From: an uncultured Kineothrix sp.
GTDB taxonomy: Bacteria > Bacillota > Clostridia > Lachnospirales > Lachnospiraceae
Reading direction: 5' to 3'
Length of the DNA stretch: 37,473 nt
Assembly: GCA_910588855.1 (NCBI GenBank)
Contig: CAJUSR010000034.1
Span: 1 to 37,473 of the forward strand
Notes under the pieces: model-generated
Told to the model about the DNA's origin: nothing
The model's database searches: none
Seen by the model: the letters and a program-made list of their open reading frames with translations, nothing else
Shown: piece after piece, positions 7,079 through 15,098 of the stretch
Numbering within the stretch: the first letter of the stretch is position 1
Layout: every line of letters begins with the position of its first letter
Translations under genes and position numbers: made by a program

Positions 7079-8020
7079 TCAGCTTCCGAATAAAAACATT
7101 TGCCCGTCCACATTTGATTTGGCATTTTTTTCTTTTATCATATCTTTTTCGTTTATTTCTCCGGTCAGCAATGGAGATTTCGTATTATGCCTTCTGAAAT
7201 TATTGTCTATGCTCCTATCGCTATGGTTCGCATAGCAATACAGGCAGCCGTTCCTACATGTATTATAAGCTCCAATATCAATGCTTTCGATACATCCGCA
7301 TCCATTTCTTTGATTTTTGTCTTTCCCGATATTTAGCCTATATCCCCCGATTCTCTCAAAACGGCTTTTATCAATGCAATGGGCAGGCACCACCCCTAAT
7401 TTGCTAAAATCATGGGCTTCTGTACATGTATCTATATAAATATTATATTTTTCCGCTATTCCAACAAACCTTCCCATCAATTCCACCTGCTCTTCTGCTG
7501 CAAGAGGGCGTATACCAAGGGGCTTCACATTACGAGCCATATTTCTGTAAATATCAAGAAAGCTGACTGTACATTTCTCCGTATATTGCGCTAGCTTTGA
7601 AGCCAATACTTCAAAATATCTGCAATGGTATTCTAATGTATAGACCTCACTAAAAAATATCGGGTCATACCGCCAAACTACCCTTTCTTTCCCAATTGTC
7701 TTCGATAATTGTTGGAATACCGGTATCACAGCCTTATTTTTAGAGGGTATGCCCTTTTCCACTTCCGGCCCATATGCTGTTAAGGTAAATTGGAAATAGT
7801 AATTGTATTTTTCCAGTCCGTCCAGCCTTTTTAACATTGGGGCTGGGTTTTTCGTCCAAAATACTATCCCATCAACGACTTCCGGCTGCAGACTCACTTT
7901 ACTTATTTGATGGGCATTCATCGGATTCCTGACCAAAACATATCCTTCTTCCAGCCTGTGGAAAAACCATTCGGAAAAATAGGACGGGATGTCCGTCCGT
8001 CTGCTTGCGCTGATAATCAT
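7079..8020 (-). CDS. DUF1848 family protein with radical-SAM-like cysteine motif
   Basis: The 313-residue protein starts MIISASRRTDIPSYFSEWF and carries VFWTKNPAPML (residues 53-63) and VVWRYDPIFF (114-123), the hallmarks of DUF1848. Near the C-terminus there are CGC (241-243) and CRNGCLYC (255-262), a CX3CX2C pattern like the iron-sulfur motif of radical SAM enzymes, but placed at the end instead of the start. The opening motif resembles those of spore-photoproduct-lyase-like proteins. An Fe-S role is therefore likely, but the reaction is unknown. AGGAGG lies 7 bases before the ATG. It is a single-gene unit; the next minus-strand gene upstream ends 330 bases away. Confidence 0.8.
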   Translation of the reverse strand: MIISASRRTDIPSYFSEWFFHRLEEGYVLVRNPMNAHQISKVSLQPEVVDGIVFWTKNPAPMLKRLDGLEKYNYYFQFTLTAYGPEVEKGIPSKNKAVIPVFQQLSKTIGKERVVWRYDPIFFSEVYTLEYHCRYFEVLASKLAQYTEKCTVSFLDIYRNMARNVKPLGIRPLAAEEQVELMGRFVGIAEKYNIYIDTCTEAHDFSKLGVVPAHCIDKSRFERIGGYRLNIGKDKNQRNGCGCIESIDIGAYNTCRNGCLYCYANHSDRSIDNNFRRHNTKSPLLTGEINEKDMIKEKNAKSNVDGQMFLFGS

Positions 8021-8349
8021 CCGTTTACCTCCTAAACCCTATGCTTACCGTAAATTATCAATTTCAATTACAAAGCCCCATCCCTATGCCCTCCACCGTT
8101 TCCATCCTTCTACATCTTCCGATATGTCCGCATCAAGTTGGAACTTTTTATCCTATTTCGATTAGGGTGCCAAAAGCCACTTCTGCCAAGCAACACTGCC
8201 GGACAGACCTTTTGGCACCCTAATCTTATTTATTATAGAGTACTTTAACAGCCCCTGCAAGGCGGAACCCTCCTTCTTTTATTCTTTTACACTTTTATTC
8301 TCTTATCCTTCTTTTTTATTCTTCTTCATCCCTTATGCCCTCTCTTTCC
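8021..8349. other. Gene-free spacer with a foldback repeat and a purine tract
   Basis: No gene is visible. The stretch holds repeat B (8160-8225). From about 8270 to 8345 the minus strand is nearly all purine with repeated GAATAAAA/GAAGG words, directly behind the stop codon of the permease gene at 8350. Repeat B would be the first strong hairpin met by transcripts leaving that operon, so it may serve as its 3' end. Confidence 0.5.
8160..8225. repeat. Dispersed foldback repeat family B, copy 2 (complete hairpin)
   Basis: Perfect 17-bp inverted arms, GATTAGGGTGCCAAAAG at 8160-8176 and its complement at 8209-8225, enclose 32 bases containing TGCCAAGCAACACTGCCGG. The minus-strand sequence of the right arm and the inner part matches 3497-3540. 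It may end transcripts of the ABC operon, although no long T run follows. Confidence 0.75.
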
Positions 8350-9360
8350 TCATAGATTTTTCCCCTTCCATTTGGAAACTGACAGATACAGGCAAAAGCA
8401 AATCAAAGAATGTGCCAAAAGGATAAAAACATCTTTCACTGCTATTGTCAAGTTTCCTGCCAGCAAACCCATAATCCCCTCAAATGCTGCCTGTGAAGGA
8501 ACAAGATAACATATTGCTGAAAGAAACGGATTGCTGATTCCTACAAGGAAACTGATAATCGGCACAGCCATAAACACCAACATGACAATTTTAATATAAA
8601 TCACACCCACCATCAACCCATCGGAAATCCTGCCAAGCAATAAACCTATCAGTGCCGCTACAAATGAGGAAAAAATAATCAATACCAGCATCAGGGCTGC
8701 GATTTGCCCAGAAAGGCGGAAACAAATGCACGCGGCGATAATAGACGAGAGACTTCCACAAATAAATCCCACACTAATCTTTTGCATCATATATTGACCA
8801 TACGTCATTGGCAGGATTTCGTTAATATAAGCAATGCCATCCTCTTTTTCCGAAATTATATTCATAGCGTTAAACGTACATCCCATAAACATGGCAACCA
8901 TAAGCGTAACTGCGATGAACATATCCTGATACCCAGCCAATATATTAGGGTGTTCCAGGACTTGAACCTTTATTTGTGCGGCCTGGTTACGTTGTTCATA
9001 TAAGCCGGGAAGAATGTCAGCCGTTTGAAGGAAAATATCTATCTCATCGCCGGATACCATTGTTTTAATACCATTTCCTTCCGCCGTTACACCAATCAGG
9101 TTGGTGGACGGTTCGTTGACTGCATCAATCAATTCTTTCGGCGATGTACAGGCCATAACCGGGCCATACCGTTCCAGCCATGTGATAGCCTGCACAGGCA
9201 AGTCGTTTTCCAAAACCCCAAAATGCAATTCCCCCAGAGAAGAAAGGTCAAGAGAGCCGGCCAGATTCAATACCGCCGCAATAACAATAGGCAGTAAAAA
9301 TGTCATCAGGCAAAACTTATCATGCCCTACACTTTTTAATTGATAACGCAAAGCTTCCAT
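8350..9360 (-). CDS. ABC-2 type transporter permease (second subunit)
   Basis: From the start MEALRYQLKSVGHDKF the protein has 336 residues. One hydrophobic segment (about 18-33) is followed by an extracellular domain of about 120 residues and then five or six membrane segments (about 160-330). This topology fits ABC-2 exporter permeases of the ABC2_membrane_3 type. The start at 9360 is chosen because GGAGGGG precedes it and because it sits 2 bases after the stop of the upstream permease; the longer open frame upstream only overlaps that gene. It would pair with the permease at 9363-10358 and the ATPase at 10355-11203. The substrate is unknown. Confidence 0.8.
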   Translation of the reverse strand: MEALRYQLKSVGHDKFCLMTFLLPIVIAAVLNLAGSLDLSSLGELHFGVLENDLPVQAITWLERYGPVMACTSPKELIDAVNEPSTNLIGVTAEGNGIKTMVSGDEIDIFLQTADILPGLYEQRNQAAQIKVQVLEHPNILAGYQDMFIAVTLMVAMFMGCTFNAMNIISEKEDGIAYINEILPMTYGQYMMQKISVGFICGSLSSIIAACICFRLSGQIAALMLVLIIFSSFVAALIGLLLGRISDGLMVGVIYIKIVMLVFMAVPIISFLVGISNPFLSAICYLVPSQAAFEGIMGLLAGNLTIAVKDVFILLAHSLICFCLYLSVSKWKGKNL

Positions 9361-9362
9361 TT

Positions 9363-10358
9363 TCACCCCTCCTTCCCCATTTCCTTGGAAAATACATACC
9401 ATGCCCCTGCAAAAAGGATTGCGATTGCTGCCAAACAACCCACATAGTAAAACAGATTTTCCGTAATCGTTCCAAAATACGCATTTTTCAGCCCCATATA
9501 TATATGGTAGAACGGATGGAAATGAATCCAATCCAATTTTACCGGGCTATTGGCGGACAAAAATACCGGGGTTGCAGCAAAAACAGTAATCAGCAGATAA
9601 GCCAGGGTAAACTGCCGGAAATCTTTCAGCAGCAAAGCACAAACCAACCCAATTAACGCCATAATCAATGATAAAAATACTGTTTGCAGCAATACCGCAG
9701 GCAATATAACTGCCGTATCTGCCGGCCCTACATTAAGTATAGTAAGCAATATGGCAAAAACCAAATCAGACAGCAGGAAAACCGTCAGCTTAGACAAAAG
9801 AAACAGGGTTTTCCTTATGGGCAATACGGCATGGACGCGGATAACCCCCATACTTTTTTCCTTGAACAGCACCGAAGCAATCCCTAAAAATCCAACGGCT
9901 GCAATTTCAAAAAACAGCAATTCACAAGTAATTTCCTTCCGCTTCTTTTGCTCCGGCGTATTGGAACCCACTGCTTCGGCATGGTAATCCACTGACGGCT
10001 GCAGGGAAGAATAGGCATAATCAACCCGAAATCTGTCAGCCTTTTCTTCCCCCTCATAGAATATAAGCTCTGGTTTTCCTGTACTGGCATCAATACCAAT
10101 GCCGGCATCGTCATCCCGCAGCGCTGTATAAATCCCTTCTTTGCCTGAAACCATCCGAACCTGGGGAGAAACTGTCTCCTGTGTTCCTGCCGGGTCATAT
10201 AGATACACATGAAACAACTGGGCATTTACGAATCTGACATATCCGAAATTCACATACAACGTATAGAGAATCAAAAACCCCAACGACATAAGGAAAAATT
10301 TCCCCGATGCCATAAGCCCCACATCTTTCTTGAGCAAGGAACAAAAACCCTTCATCAT
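9363..10358 (-). CDS. ABC-2 type transporter permease (first subunit)
   Basis: The 331-residue protein has an N-terminal cytoplasmic helix (KGFCSLLKKDVGLMASGKFF), a first membrane segment (about 21-40), a large extracellular domain (about 45-150) and five further membrane segments. It has the same architecture as its downstream neighbour, so the two probably form a heterodimer. Its ATG overlaps the ATPase stop by 4 bases. A cytoplasmic loop (FKEKSMGVIRVHAVLPIRKTLFL) matches the coupling-helix region of ABC-2 exporters. The EKKMGVI-type motif indicates export, often of peptides such as bacteriocins, but the cargo is not readable. Confidence 0.8.
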   Translation of the reverse strand: MMKGFCSLLKKDVGLMASGKFFLMSLGFLILYTLYVNFGYVRFVNAQLFHVYLYDPAGTQETVSPQVRMVSGKEGIYTALRDDDAGIGIDASTGKPELIFYEGEEKADRFRVDYAYSSLQPSVDYHAEAVGSNTPEQKKRKEITCELLFFEIAAVGFLGIASVLFKEKSMGVIRVHAVLPIRKTLFLLSKLTVFLLSDLVFAILLTILNVGPADTAVILPAVLLQTVFLSLIMALIGLVCALLLKDFRQFTLAYLLITVFAATPVFLSANSPVKLDWIHFHPFYHIYMGLKNAYFGTITENLFYYVGCLAAIAILFAGAWYVFSKEMGKEG

Positions 10359-11203
10359 CCCAGCCCCCTTCCCGTATATCGGATAAATATATCCTCCAAC
10401 GTCGGCTCCTGTGAATGGATACTGACAATCCCGTCATGCAAAAAAGGAATCCCCATTTCCAATTCCGAAGTCCCTATCGTCTTTTCTTCCCGTTTCCCCT
10501 GATACAGATAGGTAATCAAGACATGTTGATTGCTGTTTTGTTCTTTCAGGTTTTTAGGGGTATCCAACGCTGCAATCTCCCCATTTGCAATAAAAGCCAC
10601 ACGGTCACACAGCAAATCGGCATCCAGCATATTATGGGTAGTTAGAAATACCGTTGTTCCTTTCCTCCTCTCTTCCTCAATGATTTTACGGAACAGGACA
10701 GCGCCGGAAGGGTCCAGCCCACTGGTCGGCTCGTCCAAAAACAGCAGTTTCGGATTGCTTATTAACGCCCTTGCCATACTCACACGCTGGCGCATTCCCT
10801 TTGAGTAAGAAGATACCGGTTTTTTCAGGAAATCCTTCTTAAATTCCAACTTTTCCAGCAATTCATCCACATCCCGCAACTGCGCCTTAGGGTAAAACGA
10901 TGAAAAATATTTCAGGTTGTCCACAGCGCTCAAATTGGCATACAGATAGGGAAACTCAAACAAAACCCCAATCTTTTGAAAAAACTCCTGCGTATGCATC
11001 ACCGAAATGTCTTGCCCAAACAGCCATACTTTCCCCTTATGCCCTTTTAATATCCCTGTCAATATCTTTTGGGTTGTCGATTTTCCGGAGCCGTTTGGTC
11101 CCAAAAATCCAAAGATTTCTCCATCTTCCACAGTAAAATTAAGCCCACGCAATGCCTGTTTATCCTTTCCGTAGGAAAAAGCCAAATCTTTTACCTCTAT
11201 CAT
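10355..11203 (-). CDS. ABC transporter ATP-binding protein
   Basis: The protein has 282 residues with Walker A GPNGSGKST (35-43), Q-loop near 86, signature SYSKGMRQRVSMA near 135, Walker B LLFLDEPTSGLD near 155 and a switch histidine in LTTHNMLDADLLCDRVAFIANGEI. The extra C-terminal 75 residues are usual for exporter ATPases of the DrrA/BcrA type. It overlaps both the small membrane protein gene before it and the permease gene after it by 4 bases. It drives the two-permease exporter. The operon is next to a histidine kinase and response regulator, so expression is probably signal dependent. Confidence 0.92.
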   Translation of the reverse strand: MIEVKDLAFSYGKDKQALRGLNFTVEDGEIFGFLGPNGSGKSTTQKILTGILKGHKGKVWLFGQDISVMHTQEFFQKIGVLFEFPYLYANLSAVDNLKYFSSFYPKAQLRDVDELLEKLEFKKDFLKKPVSSYSKGMRQRVSMARALISNPKLLFLDEPTSGLDPSGAVLFRKIIEEERRKGTTVFLTTHNMLDADLLCDRVAFIANGEIAALDTPKNLKEQNSNQHVLITYLYQGKREEKTIGTSELEMGIPFLHDGIVSIHSQEPTLEDIFIRYTGRGLG

Positions 11204-11352
11204 TCCTCATCCCCCCATTTTCCTCGCTGTTCCTTCTTTTTTTCCTGCCGGCGCTTGCTCCATTCATGCATAAACTTTAACTTCAATGGGATTAAAACCC
11301 CTACCGCTATAACAAGCACAATCCACCAATACCATTCCATTCCTAAAAACAT
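11200..11352 (-). CDS. Small single-span membrane protein
   Basis: The start MFLGMEWYWW gives 50 residues: one hydrophobic segment (WYWWIVLVIAVGVLIPL, about 7-23) and a strongly charged tail with KRRQEKKKEQRGKW. GGAGGAG lies 8 bases before this ATG, whereas the longer open frame to 11448 runs through the promoter region. It overlaps the ATPase gene by 4 bases and is the first gene of the transporter transcription unit. It resembles no family I can name; small leader membrane proteins of this kind often stabilise or modulate the transporter, but that is inference. Confidence 0.7.
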   Translation of the reverse strand: MFLGMEWYWWIVLVIAVGVLIPLKLKFMHEWSKRRQEKKKEQRGKWGDEE

Positions 11353-11394
11353 ATACCGCTCCTCCTTTTTCACCCTATCCATAGAAAATCTGCA

Positions 11395-11477
11395 ATCATA
11401 TTTTCTATTATTTATTTCCTTAAAAATAAAAGAACGCGGTGAAATCAAAGTGTGGCCGATGTGAAATTGATGTGAAA
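11395..11477 (-). promoter_or_regulatory. Phased GTGAAA boxes and -10 element in front of the ABC operon
   Basis: GTGAAA occurs at 11439, 11461 and 11472, and a degenerate GTGTGG at 11450, so all four fall on an 11-bp grid. Direct repeats with one helical turn spacing are the usual target of OmpR/PhoB-type regulators such as the one encoded at 12624-13292. A TATGAT -10 candidate on the minus strand (complement of 11395-11400) lies 38 bases downstream of the nearest box and 42 bases before the small membrane protein start. No good -35 is present, as expected for an activated promoter. Confidence 0.6.
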
Positions 11478-11556
11478 AATTCAGGCAAAAACAGGCCGCC
11501 CGGACAATAGTGCCCGGACAGCCCTTTCATACCTAAAAATATGGAAGCATGATACA

Positions 11557-12627
11557 TTATTTTATGATGGGGATAAAAAAGAAAAACTCCACGCCATTTG
11601 GCAAATTTCTTACCCCATATTCCAAATCTTGCATGGACAAAATTTGTGCAACGATTGCCAGCCCTAACCCGGAACCGCTATATTTTGCATTTTTATCCCG
11701 GTAAAACTTTTCCCAGACTTTAGGCAGTTTATCAGTTTCTATAGGAATACCTTGGTTATAAATAGAAAAATACAATTCGTTTCCCCGTTCAACTAACGAC
11801 AATTTTAAAATCCCTTTTGGCAATACATTCTTTTTGGCATTGAGAATCAAATTATTGAGAACCTGTTCCATACGCAGCCTGTCCGTATAGACATAAACCT
11901 TATGTTCCGGCAGTTCATACTGCAATTCAAAATCAATTTCACCCACATCGAGCAATAGCCGCCCTGCTGCCGTCTCCAAAAATTCCACAAAATCAAATCG
12001 TTCCGGCTCCAGCGAAACGGCTCCGGTTTCCAATGCGGACAAGTCCAATAAAGTGATAATAAGGTCATTCATCCGTTCGGTTTCCGACAAGATAATTTCG
12101 GAATATTTTTGTCTTTTTCCCTCATCCGTTTCATCCTGTATCCCCTCGGCATAGGCACGGATAATCCCTAAAGGCGTTTTCATTTCATGGGACAGGCGGT
12201 CTACCAGCTCCTTCCGTTCCTCCAATAACTGCTTTTCCTGCCACACATCCTTTTCAAGCTGCCTATTGGCAGTTTCCAGTTTTCCAAGCACCTGCTGCAA
12301 ATTCTCGGACATTTTATTGATATTTCCTGCCAGATGGCCAAATTCGTCTGTTGACGTTACTTGGCAGCGGGAAGTAAAATCTAATTGTGCTATTCTGCGG
12401 GCCACCTCACAGATATCAGAAATCGGGGCTGAAATAAAACGTTCTAAGAGGTAATCCACAAGAAGTGTAAGTAAAACAACAAAAACCAGCCAAATCAAAA
12501 AAGAAATATCCTCACGGAAAGGCAGCCGGGCAGAAACCATATAGGAAACAATCAAAAAAATGCCCACTATTTTGGATGCCATCACTATTTTTTTCCGTAC
12601 CGTGCGGAGTGAAAACTGTTCTTTCAT
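11557..12627 (-). CDS. Sensor histidine kinase
   Basis: The 356-residue protein has two membrane segments close together (about 16-32 and 41-60), with an extracellular loop of only 8-10 residues, a HAMP domain (about 61-115), the H-box RLSHEMKTPLG with phosphoacceptor His147, N-box EQVLNNLILNAKKNV near 260 and G-boxes ending SGSGLGLAIVAQI near 325. Such short-loop kinases often sense at or in the membrane or need a partner protein. It overlaps the response regulator gene by 4 bases and very likely phosphorylates that protein. A 204-base gap with the phased boxes separates it from the transporter genes. Confidence 0.92.
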   Translation of the reverse strand: MKEQFSLRTVRKKIVMASKIVGIFLIVSYMVSARLPFREDISFLIWLVFVVLLTLLVDYLLERFISAPISDICEVARRIAQLDFTSRCQVTSTDEFGHLAGNINKMSENLQQVLGKLETANRQLEKDVWQEKQLLEERKELVDRLSHEMKTPLGIIRAYAEGIQDETDEGKRQKYSEIILSETERMNDLIITLLDLSALETGAVSLEPERFDFVEFLETAAGRLLLDVGEIDFELQYELPEHKVYVYTDRLRMEQVLNNLILNAKKNVLPKGILKLSLVERGNELYFSIYNQGIPIETDKLPKVWEKFYRDKNAKYSGSGLGLAIVAQILSMQDLEYGVRNLPNGVEFFFFIPIIK

Positions 12628-13292
12628 TTTGCCACCTCAAATTTGTATCCTGAACGGATAAGCGTTACAATGCATTTCCCCTCACCGCCTAATTTCTGCC
12701 GTAAGGTTTTGATATGGGTGTCCACTGTCCGCATATTCCCCTCAAAATCATATCCCCAAATCCGGTTTAACAATTGTTCCCTGGAAAAAACCTGTTCCGG
12801 ATTTGCCATAAAGAAATGCAACAGCTCATATTCTTTATATGTCAGAGAGATTTCCCTACCGTCCAGAAATACTTGATGGGCTGCCGGGAGTATCGTTATT
12901 TTCCCTGCATGAATCGCATCTGCCGGGCTTGCGGAAAAACGACGCAGCAAAGCATTTGCCTTTGCAAGCAGTATTTTAGGGCTGAAAGGCTTTGTCATAT
13001 AGTCGTCCGCACCATACTCATAGCCTTTCAGTTTATTTTCTTCATCGCTTTTTGCTGTCAGGATAATAATCGGCAGGCTGCTCATTTCCCTTGCCATTTT
13101 GCAGACCGAAAAGCCATCGAGATGCGGCATCATAATATCCAATATCATCAAATCCATAGGGTTATTTTTCAATACCATCAAAGCATCCACACCATCATCA
13201 GCAGTAAAGCAAGTATGCCCGCCTTTTTTCATATATTCTGCAATAATATCCTGCATATTTTTTTCGTCTTCCACTATTAAAATTTTAGCCAT
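12624..13292 (-). CDS. OmpR-family response regulator
   Basis: The 222-residue protein has a receiver domain with the acidic pocket (IVEDE, 6-10), phosphoacceptor Asp52 in LMILDIMMPHLDG, Thr in ILTAKSD (about 78) and Lys in DYMTKPFSP (about 100), then an OmpR winged helix (about 125-220: LTYKEYELLHFFMANPEQVFSR and later MRTVDTHIKTLRQKLGG, IRSGYKFE). It is the first gene of the two-component pair, with kinase overlap ATGA. It is the likely binder of the phased boxes at 11439-11477. The ribosome site is weak (AAAGGTG 10 bases before the ATG). Confidence 0.93.
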   Translation of the reverse strand: MAKILIVEDEKNMQDIIAEYMKKGGHTCFTADDGVDALMVLKNNPMDLMILDIMMPHLDGFSVCKMAREMSSLPIIILTAKSDEENKLKGYEYGADDYMTKPFSPKILLAKANALLRRFSASPADAIHAGKITILPAAHQVFLDGREISLTYKEYELLHFFMANPEQVFSREQLLNRIWGYDFEGNMRTVDTHIKTLRQKLGGEGKCIVTLIRSGYKFEVAK

Positions 13293-13680
13293 GAATCCAC
13301 TTTACACCTTTTCTTTTCACTCTAACGGGATTTTTTATTTTTCATTTCATTTTTTTATAGAAATATATCAGCACATTTCTTCCACTTACAGAACCGGTTT
13401 TCTGATATTTGTTTTTATATCTTCTTTTCATGTCCTCTTTTCATGCCCTCTTTTCATGCCCTCTTTTCATATCCTCATATCCGTTTTTCGCCACAGGTTC
13501 CACCCCATGTCAATCGTACGCCAGACATGGGGTTCGGGCAATGAGCAGATTCTCTTAATATTAACTGGAATTGTATCATAGTTTTATGTTTTCGGGTAGA
13601 TTTTCCGAAAGTAAATATGGCCGGACCAAGTCTTTCTTTCGTCACTTCTATTATGGTTTTGTTGCTGTTTTTTATAAATT
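13293..13680. other. Upstream region with a tandem repeat and a hairpin, no gene
   Basis: No credible coding sequence is present. The stretch holds four 13-bp tandem units (13424-13475) and a 9-bp-stem hairpin, CCCCATGTC at 13503-13511 with GACATGGGG at 13524-13532. The hairpin lies between the truncated gene ending at 13681 and the response regulator promoter region; no T run follows on the minus strand, so it is not a clear terminator. Confidence 0.5.
13424..13475. repeat. Tandem repeat, four units of 13 bp
   Basis: Units read CTTTTCATGTCCT, CTTTTCATGCCCT twice, then CTTTTCATATCCT. The array ends 130 bases upstream of the response regulator start. It may be a slippage-prone tract or a set of binding sites; nothing in the sequence decides this. 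Confidence 0.85.
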
Positions 13681-14390
13681 CTAAATAAATTTCTTTTCAA
13701 ACTTTCGCATCATGGTTTCAAACGGGCCACTTTTGAATTGCATAAAAATACAGCCCAAGAGAATCACAAATATTGCTACCATGACGTTCCCGCATGGAAT
13801 TGCCCCAATATCCATCAAAGACCTGTCTATACCGGCTATCTGCAATCCCCACCCAGCTACAATTTGAATTACATACAATGTGAGTGACAACTTTCCCACG
13901 TTGCAAAAGGGCTTCAGGAACCTCCCATATGCCTTTTCCACCAGGCAAAAAATTCCCAGCAAAATAAGTGAACCTCCTGTACCGGCTAACAGTTCACAGG
14001 CAGAACCTCCTTGCGGCATAGAAATAAAAAGCATGTGCCACATAATCGGCTGTATGTTATATGACCACATGGCGAAAGCGTCAATTTCTGCATTCACAAT
14101 CGCCGGATTCAGTAAAGCCCATTCCATATAGGACTGATAAATTCCCGGCAGCACAAAAATTTCCACCAATTTCACTGGTACCAAAATGCTGGCTCCCGCA
14201 GCAATAAATTTTATTACAGTTCCTGCTTTATGCAAATCCAATCGCCCAATCGCCATCCCTACAAGAAAAACCGGCGCCCAGGCCAAAGCCGATCCAGGCC
14301 CGCCGGCAATATCGCTTAAAAGGGCAACGCCTCCAAACAAGCTCATTCCAAATGTCTGCATTTCGCCGAAAGACTTTAGAACTGCAATTG
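13681..14390 (-). pseudogene. 5'-truncated DUF418/acyltransferase-like membrane protein
   Basis: About 235 residues remain, with several hydrophobic segments and the features of the DUF418/HGSNAT-like membrane family: ALAWAPVFLVGMAIGRLDL, later GGSLILLGIFCLVEKAYGRFLKPFCNVGKLSLTLYVIQ. Members are normally 350-400 residues, so the N-terminal third is missing. The open frame continues to 14499, but the bases beyond about 14390 are the complement of a kinase fragment on the other strand, so the frame there is accidental. No ribosome site is found. I call it a pseudogene cut by rearrangement. The exact breakpoint is uncertain by some tens of bases. Confidence 0.65.
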
Positions 14391-14395
14391 ATATT

Positions 14396-14701
14396 ATTGA
14401 CCTCACCCAAATCCTTGGCATTCTTCTTGACAATACCATTGAAGAAACAGCCAAAATCCCAAATGGCATTATTGAAATAGGAATCCGGAACAATAACACT
14501 TCCTGTTCCTACATCATTAAAAATCCCCTCACCCCGCAGACACAGCAGACAGGGATTCATGTAGGACAAACCACAAAAGGTGACGGCCACGGAAAAGGGC
14601 TTCTCATTGCACAACAGCTTATATCCCAATATCCCAATGCTGTTTTAAACACATCCGTTCACCATTCCATATATATACAATGCCTGAATATTTCTTCATG
14701 A
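14396..14701 (+). pseudogene. C-terminal fragment of a GHKL (AgrC-like) histidine kinase
   Basis: The plus strand encodes DLTQILGILLDNTIEETAK, a clear N-box of GHKL kinases, followed by IEIGIRNNNTSCSYIIKNP, then TTKGDGHGKGLLIAQQLISQYPNAVLNT, which corresponds to the degenerate G-box (normally KGxGRGLGL) and ends with a TGA. Only about 100 residues of a protein usually over 400 residues long are present. The HATPase domain alone has no start codon or ribosome site. It overlaps or abuts truncated minus-strand genes on both sides, so this is a relic joined into a mosaic by rearrangement. Confidence 0.7.
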
Positions 14702-14798
14702 GCAGCATCATTACAATCGTTGGAAGTGCGAATTTCAGCAGTGACTTTATATCAAAGTCCTGCGAAAGCGGATTTTCTTCTGCCTGTATTTCATTCAT
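14697..14798 (-). pseudogene. N-terminal fragment of a MATE efflux transporter
   Basis: After AGGGAGG an ATG at 14798 starts MNEIQAEENPLSQDFDIKSL, followed by LKFALPTIVMMLLM, the typical beginning of MATE-family drug/sodium antiporters. Similarity stops at about residue 34, exactly where the kinase fragment on the opposite strand ends (14701). Full MATE proteins are about 450 residues. The ribosome site and start codon are intact but the protein is not. It stands 62 bases after an AraC gene remnant, a common regulator-transporter pairing. Confidence 0.65.
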
Positions 14799-14860
14799 AA
14801 TCCATGCCCTCCCTATCTTCTTCCCGTAATACAAAACGTTGTGTCGTCTGCGTCTGTTGC

Positions 14861-15095
14861 TTAGGCAATTTTCTGCTGCCAGCCGCTTCCTCCTTTTAAA
14901 TTTGCAGGATTCTCATTCAAAATGTATCTTAGCTGCAATGGGTAAAATTCTTCTTCCTCCCTGTACTGATTGGGCGGCTTTTTATACATCGCCTTAAAAC
15001 TGTCCGTAAAAGACTACTGACTCTCATATCCCGCAGTAAGCGCAATTTCCAGGATTGGAATATCGGAAAAAACAAGCAGCTTTGCGGCTTCAAAT
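14861..15095 (-). pseudogene. C-terminal fragment of an AraC-family regulator with a nonsense codon
   Basis: The minus strand reads EAAKLLVFSDIPILEIALTAGYESQ, a TAG at 15014-15016, then SFTDSFKAMYKKPPNQYREE, which is the second helix-turn-helix of AraC/XylS DNA-binding domains; a further 35 residues follow to the TAA at 14861-14863. The TAG replaces a residue, probably glutamine, in an otherwise continuous frame. The N-terminal part has been replaced by the repeat at 15099-15230. Together with the MATE fragment downstream it is what is left of an AraC-MATE operon. Confidence 0.75.
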
Positions 15096-15098
15096 CAT

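Noticed and set aside
12774..13280. 168-codon plus-strand frame opposite the response regulator
   Set aside because: It is a shadow of the clearly real OmpR-family gene and has no ribosome site.
13503..13532. 9-bp-stem hairpin as a terminator
   Set aside because: No T run follows on either strand; kept only as a structure in the gap description.
14228..14629. 133-codon minus-strand frame inside the mosaic region
   Set aside because: It is the complement of the kinase fragment and the DUF418-like fragment in a third frame; the protein has no family pattern.
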